This document shows positions 1-7,545 of a DNA stretch of 15,693 nucleotides, piece after piece. The notes under the pieces were generated by a model. That model saw nothing but the letters and a program-made list of their open reading frames with translations. It was not told where the DNA came from and ran no database searches. The stretch is from assembly GCA_012026715.1 (NCBI GenBank), contig VEPB01000137.1, forward strand, positions 1-15,693, read 5' to 3'. A program made the position numbers and the translations under genes. Source of the DNA: Methylococcaceae bacterium (lineage in GTDB: Bacteria; Pseudomonadota; Gammaproteobacteria; Methylococcales; Methylococcaceae). Each line of letters begins with the position of its first letter. Within the stretch, counting starts at the first letter, position 1.

Positions 1-1617
1 AACCCGGAGTTCGCCAAACGGCGCAGCGGCGAATACGCCTATGAGAAGAAGCTGGCCGCCGCCGAGCCCGAACATGACGAATGCCTGCGGAACAAAGAGG
101 CGGACGACCGCTACGCGGAGATCAAGAAGGACTATCCGCCGCGCCTCAATCCGCTGCTGGGGGAGGAGCGCCTCAGCCATGTGGGCAAGGTGCGGTCGCG
201 GGAGATCGAGGAAGAGAAAAGCGAGGGCCGCTCGATGGCGGCCGTCGAGCCGCACCGCTCGGCCTGCCCGCCGGAGAAGCTGCATCTCCCACAGCGGCGT
301 TTCACCGTGGAAGCGCGCCAGAGCCGGATTCTCTACAACGCGAATTTTGGAATGGAGGACCCCGACGGCATCGTCTTCGTGAAGACCAGGGAGGCCTTCC
401 AGCCGCGTGGTGGCAGCGACTGGCAGGACGTTCCGGTGCAGCCGGATCCGACCCATCCCCTGGTGCTGCGGGCCGCCGCCGACGAGTGCGTCATCGTCAA
501 GCTGGAGAACCGGTTGCCGGAAGGGCTGATGCCGGACGACCCGCGCAGCCCGTCGTGGCCCGGCACCTGGAGCTACAACGAGATGCCGCCCATCGTGGAG
601 AACTTCAACTTCAACGAACTGGCATCGTCCAACCGGGTCAGCCTGCATCCGCAACTGGTGGAAATGGACGTCGGCTTTCATGACGGCAGCCGGGTCGGCT
701 ACAACACTGATTCGACGGTGCCGCCGGGCCGCAATTACCAGTACGAGTGGTATGCCGGCAAGTACAACCCCTATGACCGCGAACAGCCGGATCCGGTCCC
801 CATCGAGTTCGGCGCGACCGCATTGCGGGATTTGGGAGATGCCATCAAGCACAGCTCCCACGGAGCCGTGGGCGCCCTGGTGATCGAGCCCAAGGACTCC
901 CGCTGGACGGAAGACGCCGGTAACAGCGCGGCCGCCACGGTGACCGGGTCCGACGGCCACTCGTCCCGGGAATTCGTGGTGATTTACCAGGACGACCTGA
1001 GCCTGCGCCGGGCCGGCGCGCCGATGCCCAATCTGCGCAACGGCGACGATGCCGAGGATTCGGGGCAGAAGGCATTCAACTATCGAACCGAGCCGTTGTG
1101 GGCGCGTGTGGGCGCGAGCGATCCGGCGGTCTCGCCGGATATCCTGGCGGGCTACGACTTCAGCAACGTCTTCAGTTCCCTGCCCACCTGCGCCGACGGC
1201 AGCAAGCTGCTGCCGTGCGCGGACGGCTCGGTTCCTCAAAGCGGTCACGGCGATCCGGAGACTCCGGTGTTCACCGCGAAGGCGGGCGAGCCGGTGCGGT
1301 TCCGGGTGGTTCACGCCGGCGGCCACCCCCGCCAGCACGGCTTCACGGTGTTTGGCCATTCCTGGCCATCCTTCCCGTGGACCGACCACTCCAGCCGGAT
1401 CGGCGACAACCCGGAACAAAGCACGCGGGTGGGATCGGCCAGCGGCATCGGACCCCTGCGTCACCTCAACATCGTGGCGCAGGCTGGCGGTTCGTTCGCG
1501 GTGCCGGGCGATTACCTGTTCCGAACCCAGGAAGGATTCCAGTTCCAGGGCGGCTTATGGGGCCTGCTGCGCGTGTGCCGGCCCGACGATGCCCCATGCT
1601 TGGAAACCCGCCATTGA
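1..1617 (+). CDS. Multicopper-oxidase-like protein, C-terminal part (5' end outside window)
   Basis: The frame is open from base 1 to a TGA at 1615-1617, so this is the last ~538 residues of a larger protein. Cupredoxin-type features are visible. A VSLHPQLVEMDV segment near 640 is followed by the sDGxxxGyN pattern. The segment EWYAG lies at 745-759, and HSSHGAVGALVIEP starts at 850; the latter matches the GLxGALIV strand of multicopper oxidases. HPRQHGFTVFGH at 1324-1359 resembles the HPxHLHGH motif. A PGDYLFRTQEG...GLWGLLRV end follows. The organisation recalls the large MnxG/MofA-type oxidases, although that assignment comes from pattern memory and is inference. Classical ligands are degenerate: WYAG stands where WYHSH would be, and FRTQEG where HCHxxxH would be. 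The functional copper sites may therefore lie upstream of the window. The first ~80 visible residues are a highly charged linker. It is probably exported, but the N-terminus is not visible. It is the first visible gene of the probable operon. Confidence 0.72.
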   Translation, partial: NPEFAKRRSGEYAYEKKLAAAEPEHDECLRNKEADDRYAEIKKDYPPRLNPLLGEERLSHVGKVRSREIEEEKSEGRSMAAVEPHRSACPPEKLHLPQRRFTVEARQSRILYNANFGMEDPDGIVFVKTREAFQPRGGSDWQDVPVQPDPTHPLVLRAAADECVIVKLENRLPEGLMPDDPRSPSWPGTWSYNEMPPIVENFNFNELASSNRVSLHPQLVEMDVGFHDGSRVGYNTDSTVPPGRNYQYEWYAGKYNPYDREQPDPVPIEFGATALRDLGDAIKHSSHGAVGALVIEPKDSRWTEDAGNSAAATVTGSDGHSSREFVVIYQDDLSLRRAGAPMPNLRNGDDAEDSGQKAFNYRTEPLWARVGASDPAVSPDILAGYDFSNVFSSLPTCADGSKLLPCADGSVPQSGHGDPETPVFTAKAGEPVRFRVVHAGGHPRQHGFTVFGHSWPSFPWTDHSSRIGDNPEQSTRVGSASGIGPLRHLNIVAQAGGSFAVPGDYLFRTQEGFQFQGGLWGLLRVCRPDDAPCLETRH

Positions 1618-1647
1618 GAACTTCAGTCAGCAGCAAGGAGAAATGCC

Positions 1648-3336
1648 ATGAACACAATCACCCGCAGTTTCGCGCTCCTCGTGGTCGCAGCGGCTTCCCA
1701 GCAGAGCCAGGCCTTGACGCCCGTCACCCAGGGCACGCCGTTCCAGATCGTCGGCTACCTGCAAAGCTTTACCCTCGACAGCCCCGGCGACCCGCTGTCC
1801 GCGGCCAAGATGGTGGTCAACGGGGTCACCATCACGCTGCCGCGCAACACCATCATCGGCATGCCGGCCACCTATCTCACGCCATCCGACGTGTTCGACA
1901 CGGCGCCGGCCGGCGTGACCCAAAAGAATCCGGCCGCGCCCGCCGGCCAATCCGGCTGCCCCAATCCCGGCGGGGCCAAGGGCAGCGGGCTGGCGCTAGA
2001 TGACTGTCCGCCGCCACCCACCGGTTACGAGGTCGCGGTGGACGGCAACATCGTCGGCACCGCCTACATCGCCGGCAATGTCCACATCAGCCAGCAATCG
2101 TTGAACAACGGAGCCGGCTATATCAAGGCCATCGACACCGCCACCGGCATGCTATGCGTGGGACCGGACCCGGCGCCGGCGGCCGGCCTCGACCATCGCT
2201 GCACGGTTTCGCCCACCCAGCAACTGGCGCGGGTCCGGATCAACGATCCGGTCGGCCGCTACGGGCTGGCAACCCGCAACAACGCGGCGACGGCGGTGCT
2301 GGACAGCGATCCGCGCTTCACCTCGGACAGCGACAATCCCACCGTCCACGCCAAGACCGGCTATCCCCTATGCGTGCCGCGGTCGGCGTCCGATCCGGAG
2401 TGTCCCGCCAAGAACCGTCCCGGCGCTGCCGGCGGTCCCCAGTCCTTCTTCGTAATGGGCCCCACACCGCTGGGGCCGCCATCGCCCGGCCAGCCGGCGA
2501 TCCCCAATTGTCCGGCCTGCGATCCCGCCAAGCAGGCTCCCCTGGTGGTCGGGGATTACATCAACTACCTGGGCACCTTCGCCAAGGACAAGAACGGCAT
2601 GTCCTACATATCAGCCCACACCGTCGACGCCTGGCTGGGGATTTTCACCGAACCCAATAAGGCGCCCGCCTACGTCAGCCAGGAGGTGTCGCTGGTGGGT
2701 GTCGGCGATGCCTTCGACGCCATTCCCAACGTGGACCAGGAGGTCGCCCCGCGCGATTTCAAGGTGGAGGGCTTCACCACCGATCCCGGTCGCAACATCG
2801 AGGTGTCCGCGGTGCTGATCGATCCTGCCAGCGGTGCCGCCTGCGCGCCCAGCATCATCGGCGAGGTGCCGCCGGAGGCGGTGCCGTTCGGCCGGTTCCG
2901 CTTCATCATCAAGCGCGCCAAGATCGGCCGCCGACCGCCCGCCGGCATCAAGGGCACCGTGCCCACCTTCGTGGTGGTCGATCCGATGCGGGAGCTGGTG
3001 GTGAGCATCAAGAAGGCCGGCAGCGCGGTCAACGACCATCAGCTGGATATCGTCAACGACGTGGCCCAGGGCGACTTGAAAGGACCCGGCAAGGGGCTCA
3101 ACGCCGGCGAGTACCATGCGCCCGTCGCCGAGTATATCTACGCCGAAAACACCTTCTTCGGCGATCCGCTCATTCCCCTCAACTTCCATCGCTTCCCGCA
3201 TCTGGCGGAAGGCAGCGGGCCGCTGACCACGTTGGGACGTGCCGGTGGGCCGGTGGTGGGCCCCTTGGCGCCGTGGCCTGGCGGACCGGGCACCCCCAAT
3301 TTCGGCCTGCCGGCGCCCACCCACCATTGCCCCTGA
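1648..3336 (+). CDS. Secreted protein of unknown family, 562 aa
   Basis: The start is set by AAGGAG at 1635-1640, seven bases before the ATG. Residues 1-22 form a Sec signal peptide, with a hydrophobic ALLVVAAA core and likely cleavage after SQA. I do not recognise the mature protein. It is rich in Pro, Gly and Asp. It has several short beta-rich segments of similar character (IVGYLQSFTLD near residue 33, VVGDYINYLGTF near residue 300, FKVEGFTTD near residue 375) that might be repeated OB-like or beta-barrel units. At least eight cysteines occur in its first half, including a CPAC pair around base 2514. They could form disulfides in the periplasm or bind metal. It starts 30 bases after the multicopper-oxidase-like gene and is probably co-translated with it, so a structural or accessory role for that protein is the most economical guess. 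No catalytic motif was seen. Confidence 0.82.
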   Translation: MNTITRSFALLVVAAASQQSQALTPVTQGTPFQIVGYLQSFTLDSPGDPLSAAKMVVNGVTITLPRNTIIGMPATYLTPSDVFDTAPAGVTQKNPAAPAGQSGCPNPGGAKGSGLALDDCPPPPTGYEVAVDGNIVGTAYIAGNVHISQQSLNNGAGYIKAIDTATGMLCVGPDPAPAAGLDHRCTVSPTQQLARVRINDPVGRYGLATRNNAATAVLDSDPRFTSDSDNPTVHAKTGYPLCVPRSASDPECPAKNRPGAAGGPQSFFVMGPTPLGPPSPGQPAIPNCPACDPAKQAPLVVGDYINYLGTFAKDKNGMSYISAHTVDAWLGIFTEPNKAPAYVSQEVSLVGVGDAFDAIPNVDQEVAPRDFKVEGFTTDPGRNIEVSAVLIDPASGAACAPSIIGEVPPEAVPFGRFRFIIKRAKIGRRPPAGIKGTVPTFVVVDPMRELVVSIKKAGSAVNDHQLDIVNDVAQGDLKGPGKGLNAGEYHAPVAEYIYAENTFFGDPLIPLNFHRFPHLAEGSGPLTTLGRAGGPVVGPLAPWPGGPGTPNFGLPAPTHHCP

Positions 3337-3383
3337 GACGGCCGATGGCCGCCGCCCCTTAACCGATCAAAGGAGAACCCGCC

Positions 3384-3917
3384 ATGAGCAGCGTGCGCCC
3401 GTGCAGCCGCCACGACCTGGAAGCCAACGACAGCCTGAACTGGGAGGACAGCGGGGCCGCCTCCGGCTTCGTGCTCGACAGTCCCCTGCATCTCGCCACC
3501 CGGAACGGCATTCAATGCACCGTCACCTCACCCGAGGATCTGCTGCGGCAAACCCAGGGCATCGGCAACAAACCCTGGCGCGGCAACTTTTCCCCGGGCG
3601 ACGAACTGGTTTACACCAACCGGTGGCATCGCCCCCTGATCATCACGTTCGCGAAGCCGGTGCGCGGTGTCGGCGTGCAGATCCAGGACGCCGCGCCGGG
3701 TCCCTTTACCGGGGTGCTGCGGCTGTTCGGCGTGGCCGGCTGTCTCGCCACGGTCACGGTCGAAGGCCAGTCCGACAACCATAACGATGGTTCGGCGGTG
3801 TTCATCGGCGCCGTGGGCGAGGTGGCCGATATCGTCAAGGCGGATTTTCACACCCTGGCCCATGATCCCGGAGAAGCCCATGACTTTGCCATCAATCGCG
3901 TCCTACTGCGGACCTAA
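3384..3917 (+). CDS. Hypothetical beta-rich protein, 177 aa, no visible signal peptide
   Basis: A near-consensus ribosome binding site, AAAGGAG at 3369-3375, lies eight bases before the ATG. The N-terminus (MSSVRPCSRHDLEAND) is polar and has no hydrophobic core, unlike the proteins encoded on both sides. The body alternates short hydrophobic strands (LIITFAKPVRGVGVQI, GVLRLFGVAG, TVTVEGQSD, DIVKADFHTL) and looks like a beta-sandwich. The segments resemble the globular part of lectin-like PEP-CTERM proteins that recognise a surface ligand, but there is no C-terminal sorting tail. The 3' end overlaps the next gene by 38 bases, which implies translational coupling. No enzymatic motif is visible. 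A non-classical export route or a start that I have misplaced are both possible; the strong SD argues against the second. Confidence 0.75.
   Translation: MSSVRPCSRHDLEANDSLNWEDSGAASGFVLDSPLHLATRNGIQCTVTSPEDLLRQTQGIGNKPWRGNFSPGDELVYTNRWHRPLIITFAKPVRGVGVQIQDAAPGPFTGVLRLFGVAGCLATVTVEGQSDNHNDGSAVFIGAVGEVADIVKADFHTLAHDPGEAHDFAINRVLLRT
3869..3874 (+). promoter_or_regulatory. Ribosome binding site that decides the start of the beta-propeller gene
   Basis: GGAGAA ends five bases before the ATG at 3880. It lies inside the 3' end of the preceding gene. It favours 3880 over the in-frame ATG at 3862 and over the longer open frame that extends back to 3667. Confidence 0.6.
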
Positions 3918-5829
3918 CTGGCCTCGGCGCGCGCGGGTTGGCGCGGTGGCCGCTGCCGGTTTCGGGCGTGGTGCGTTGCTCGCCCTTATGCTGTTGCCCC
4001 TGGGCTTGCCGGCGGCGCCGGAGCGATCCGTCACGGCCCAGACTCAGCGGGACGGAGTCGCGCTGGAACTGCAGGTTCGGGGCAGGGCCGGCGCCGATCA
4101 AGATGGGGAAGCGGGCGCCGGCGAGGCGACGGCGCGGTTGGCGCTGCGGACGGCGCAGGGTCAGCCCCTGAGCGGACTCCAGCTGCGGGCCTGGATGAGC
4201 CGGAGCCGCGGGACGGGAGGCCTGGGCCAGGAAGACTGCGGCCGCCTGACCAAGGGTTTGCTGAGCGGCGCCCTGAGCCGGCGCGCCGAAGTTGACCTTA
4301 ACAGCTTCCGGCTGGCGGTGCTCAACGAGGACGACAGCCTGGCCATCCTGGACCCCCGCGTATCCTTCAAGGCAAGCCAGATGGAGGCGTTGGTGCAGTT
4401 GCCGGGCCGCGCTGCCGATTGGCTGGCGGACGATACGGAGATCGTGTTGACCCTGCCGGAACGGTCGGAAGTGGCGATCGTCGACCGCAGCCGGGGCAAT
4501 GCCGTGCGAACCCTGGCGTTGGGACCGGGGCGGCCGACGCGCATCGCAGCCGATCCTGTGGGACGGCGGGTCTGGATCGGGTTGGACGAGGCTGCCGAAG
4601 TGGTCGTTTGGGAACGCGGCCGGATCGACACCCGCCGCCGGATCGGCACCGGTCCGGGCCGCCACCAGTTGGTTTTCACTCCCGATGGCCGCTATCTCGC
4701 AGTGACCAACAGCGTGGGCGGCAGCGTCAGCCTGATCGACGGGCGTTCCCTCGCCAAACGGGCGGATGTGGCGACCGGGCCCGATACCTTGCCCCTGGCC
4801 TACAGCGAGGCCAGTGGCCGCTTTTACGCGGCGACCGCTTCCGGCAGCGTCGCCGTGATCGATCCGGAATCCGCCGAGGTTTCCGCCAGCGTGGCGCTGG
4901 AACCCGGTATCGACGCCCTCGCTTTCGCGCCCGGCGGGCGTTACGGCTTTGCCTTGCAGGGCGAGCGGCGCCAGGTCACGGTGTTCGACAGCGCCGGCAA
5001 TCGCCCGCTCAAGCGCGTGCCGTTGGAGGGCCAGCCCGACCAGATCGTGTTTAGCCGGGAGTTTGCTTACATCCATCTGGCCGGTTCGGAAAAGGTCGCG
5101 CTGCTGAGCCTCGATCAGTTGGAGCACGGCCAGTCGGTGGCGACGGTGTTTAGCGCCGGGCAGCGGCCGGCGCCGGCCGATGCTCCCGGCGCGGGACCTC
5201 TGGTGCAGGCACCCGACGGCGATGCCCTGTTCGCCGCCAATGGGGGTGACGGGACCATCTACTACTACCTGGAAGGGATGATGGCGCCGGCGGGTACCCT
5301 CGCCACTTACGGCCGCCGGCCGCGGGGCTTGCGATTGCTGGACCGGAGCCTGCACGAGATCGAGCCGGGCGTTTACGCCGCTTCGTTCCAGGTGCCGGTG
5401 GATGGCGATTACGACGTGCCGGTGTTGGCCGAGTCGCCGCGGGTCAACGCTTGCCTGCGGGTGCATCTGGACGGGCCGAAGCCCGCGGTGAAGACCGCCG
5501 GTTTGCAGGTGACGCCGCTGTTCGGCGCCGCCCCGCTAACGGTGGGGGAGCCGGTCCCGCTGCGGTTCCGCATCACCGAGGCGGCAGGGGGCAAGCCGGT
5601 TTCCGACATCGCCGACTGCCAGGTACTGGCCTTCGCGGCGCCGGGCAGTTGGCAATGGCGGGGAAGGGCGGAGGCGCTGGGTGGCGGCATTTATGAGGTG
5701 CGCCCCCGATTCCGGCAGCCGGGGCGCTATGGCCTCACGCTGCGCATTCCCTCCCGTCGCCTCGATTACACCGATTTGCCGCGCAGCAGCGTGGTCGTGG
5801 AAGTTCCGGTACGGGCCGCCGCGCGTTAG
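3880..5829 (+). CDS. Secreted YncE/YVTN-type beta-propeller protein with C-terminal Ig-like domain
   Basis: The chosen start gives 649 residues. A long basic N-region is followed by a hydrophobic stretch (ALLALMLLPLGLPAAP, about residues 31-46), so it is exported or membrane-anchored. Roughly residues 140-500 show repeated propeller blades: LPERSEVAIVDR, FTPDGRYLAVTNSVGGSVSLID, ATASGSVAVIDPESAEV, FAPGGRYGFALQGERRQVTVFD, and APDGDALFAANGGDGTIYYY. These fit the YVTN/cytochrome-D1-like propeller class (GR-YLAV-N-SVSLID pattern). No haem motif is present. About residues 545-649 form a second beta domain (LTVGEPVPLRFRITEA ... GGIYEVRPRFRQPGRYGLTLRI) resembling Ig/FixH/YtkA-like folds. Such propellers often accompany periplasmic redox enzymes and are thought to scaffold them or bind a ligand; the role here is inferred. 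It overlaps the upstream gene by 38 bases, and the cytochrome gene begins 15 bases downstream. Confidence 0.85.
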   Translation: MTLPSIASYCGPNWPRRARVGAVAAAGFGRGALLALMLLPLGLPAAPERSVTAQTQRDGVALELQVRGRAGADQDGEAGAGEATARLALRTAQGQPLSGLQLRAWMSRSRGTGGLGQEDCGRLTKGLLSGALSRRAEVDLNSFRLAVLNEDDSLAILDPRVSFKASQMEALVQLPGRAADWLADDTEIVLTLPERSEVAIVDRSRGNAVRTLALGPGRPTRIAADPVGRRVWIGLDEAAEVVVWERGRIDTRRRIGTGPGRHQLVFTPDGRYLAVTNSVGGSVSLIDGRSLAKRADVATGPDTLPLAYSEASGRFYAATASGSVAVIDPESAEVSASVALEPGIDALAFAPGGRYGFALQGERRQVTVFDSAGNRPLKRVPLEGQPDQIVFSREFAYIHLAGSEKVALLSLDQLEHGQSVATVFSAGQRPAPADAPGAGPLVQAPDGDALFAANGGDGTIYYYLEGMMAPAGTLATYGRRPRGLRLLDRSLHEIEPGVYAASFQVPVDGDYDVPVLAESPRVNACLRVHLDGPKPAVKTAGLQVTPLFGAAPLTVGEPVPLRFRITEAAGGKPVSDIADCQVLAFAAPGSWQWRGRAEALGGGIYEVRPRFRQPGRYGLTLRIPSRRLDYTDLPRSSVVVEVPVRAAAR

Positions 5830-5844
5830 AGGGGCGGTTGCGCC

Positions 5845-7401
5845 GTGGCAGATCGTTTTCGGCCAGGTGGGCGGTGGTGGCGACTCGGAAGCTGTGGCTT
5901 CGCCGCCGCAATGTTGCTGTTGGCCGCGTCGGTCGAGGCGGGCCGCGATGGTTTGGAAAGCGCCGGTCGCCGCATTTATCGCAACGGTGTAAACGGTGAA
6001 GGCCGCGCGGTGACCGCCGATCTGGTCATGACCGGAACCCGGCTGAGCGGGGTTGGTGTGGCTTGTCGCAACTGCCATGGAGACGGCGGCGAGGGCAGCG
6101 CCGAATCCGGCCTGACGGCGCCGGCCCTGACCTGGGCACGGCTGGCCCAGCCCCGGCCGGCCCCGATTCCCGCTCGGCCCGCCTACGGGGATGCCGAATT
6201 GCGGCGGGCCCTGGCCGAGGGAAAGGACCCCGCTGGCCGTCTGCTGCATCCGGCGATGCCGCGCTACCGTCTCGACCGCCGCGATGCCGACGGCCTGCTC
6301 GCCTACCTCCGAATCCTGGGCACCGAGCGCGATACCGACCCCGGTGTCGACCCGGATGTCATCAGGGTCGGAACCGCGTTGCCCCTGACCGGAGAGCGCG
6401 CTGCAACCGGCCGGCTGGTGCAGGACACCCTGCCGGCCTGTGTCGCCCGGGTCAACGGCGACGGCGGCGTCTTCGGGCGGCGGTTGGAATTGCGCGTGTT
6501 CGATTCGGCGTCTGGCCGGGCTGGACAGGTTCAGCCGGAGGTATTCGCGTGGTTGGCGCGTTTCGAATCGGACGCGGCACCTGCCGCCATCCCGGAGCCG
6601 GAAGCCGGCCGCATTCCCTCCATTGGTCCCTTGGCGGATATGACGATGGCGCCGGAACAGAGCGGTGCCTCGACGTTTGCCCTGCTCCCGACACTTGCCG
6701 ATCAGGCCGCGGCACTGGTGCGATTTGCCGCCGCCGAGAACGCGGCCCGGACCGGGTCGTTGCGGCTGGGGTTGATCCGGACCCCGGATCGGCAAGGCGA
6801 AGTCCTAGCCGCTGCAGTGCTGGAGCAGGTTCGCCGGTTGGAGTTGCCGGACCCTGTCGTAGCCACGGCGGAAACCGCTCTGGCGCCGGCGCTGTCTTCG
6901 CCGGACTTCAAAGCGGTAAATGCAATGGTGGTGCTGGGCGGGGCGCGGGAGTGGTCCGCCGTCAGTGCGGCCTGGCCCGATTCCGGCCCCCTGCTGCTGG
7001 GGCTGTTGACCACTTCGGGGCGCGCGGTTCTTGCCTTGCCCCCGCCGATAGCGGCCCGGGTGCGGCTTGCCGTTCCCTTCGCGGTGGACGATGCGGCAGG
7101 CATCGATGCGCTGTCTGCCGAGCTGAGGGCGGAGGGCATGGCGCTGTCCAATCCCGGTTTGCAAGCGGCCGCCTGCGGGGCGGTCCAGGTTTTTGCCGAG
7201 GCGGCTCGCCGCAGCGGGCGCCGGCTTACCCGCGCCCGGCTGGTGGATGCACTGGAGAGCCTGCAGGATTTTCACAGCCCGCTGTTGCCCGCCATCGGGT
7301 TTGCCAAGGGCGGCCGCAACGGTTCGGCGGGCGCTTATGTGGTGGCTGTCGGGCAAGGTGGATTCCAGGCCCGCAGCGGCTGGGTCGAATCCCCACGTTG
7401 A
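5845..7401 (+). CDS. Fusion of cytochrome c domain and type 1 (LivK-like) periplasmic binding protein
   Basis: The start is a GTG, with GAGGGG at 5829-5834 ten bases upstream. The protein has 518 residues. Residues 1-32 are a signal peptide (hydrophobic FAAAMLLLAASV, cleavage near VEA). A class I cytochrome c domain spans about residues 35-160. Its single haem motif CRNCH is at 74-78, and a likely axial Met138 lies in the HPAMPRY context typical of these domains. From about residue 168 to the end the chain reads as a branched-chain-amino-acid-type binding protein: IRVGTALPLTGERAATG, then VARVNGDGGVFGRRLELRVFD, and a second lobe ending at residue 518. No permease or ATPase gene is nearby, so uptake is unlikely. 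Ligand sensing coupled to electron transfer is an inference. Separate ABC-type binding proteins and c-type cytochromes occur beside PQQ-dependent alcohol dehydrogenases in other bacteria. It is the last gene of the cluster; 144 bases follow before tcdA. Confidence 0.88.
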   Translation: MADRFRPGGRWWRLGSCGFAAAMLLLAASVEAGRDGLESAGRRIYRNGVNGEGRAVTADLVMTGTRLSGVGVACRNCHGDGGEGSAESGLTAPALTWARLAQPRPAPIPARPAYGDAELRRALAEGKDPAGRLLHPAMPRYRLDRRDADGLLAYLRILGTERDTDPGVDPDVIRVGTALPLTGERAATGRLVQDTLPACVARVNGDGGVFGRRLELRVFDSASGRAGQVQPEVFAWLARFESDAAPAAIPEPEAGRIPSIGPLADMTMAPEQSGASTFALLPTLADQAAALVRFAAAENAARTGSLRLGLIRTPDRQGEVLAAAVLEQVRRLELPDPVVATAETALAPALSSPDFKAVNAMVVLGGAREWSAVSAAWPDSGPLLLGLLTTSGRAVLALPPPIAARVRLAVPFAVDDAAGIDALSAELRAEGMALSNPGLQAAACGAVQVFAEAARRSGRRLTRARLVDALESLQDFHSPLLPAIGFAKGGRNGSAGAYVVAVGQGGFQARSGWVESPR

Positions 7402-7545
7402 GGTGCGCGCAGGGCGCCTGGTGGATGGGACCGGGCGAATGCAGTCGCGTCGCTGAGCCCTGCAGGAGGGGGATGGATCACCCCCGCCGGTACTTCAGGC
7501 CTCGCCAAAACTGTGGCATGCTGGCGTCGCCGCCCGCGATGCTCC

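Noticed and set aside
181..1617. GTG at 181 as the true start of the oxidase-like gene
   Set aside because: The same frame is open back to base 1 with plausible, charged coding sequence, and there is no ribosome site before 181. The gene is better read as entering from outside the window.
3892..5466. Long open frame on the minus strand (about 524 codons)
   Set aside because: It lies entirely antisense to the propeller and the end of the gene before it. Its translation is a low-complexity Arg/Gln/Gly-rich chain, a normal shadow in high-GC DNA.
5536..6795. Long minus-strand open frame over the cytochrome fusion gene
   Set aside because: It is antisense to clear domains (CRNCH motif, binding protein) and shows no recognisable protein features.
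7468..7485. GGGGG/CCCCC hairpin before tcdA as a terminator of the redox cluster
   Set aside because: The stem is only five pairs with an eight-base loop and has no following T-run, so the case for intrinsic termination is poor.
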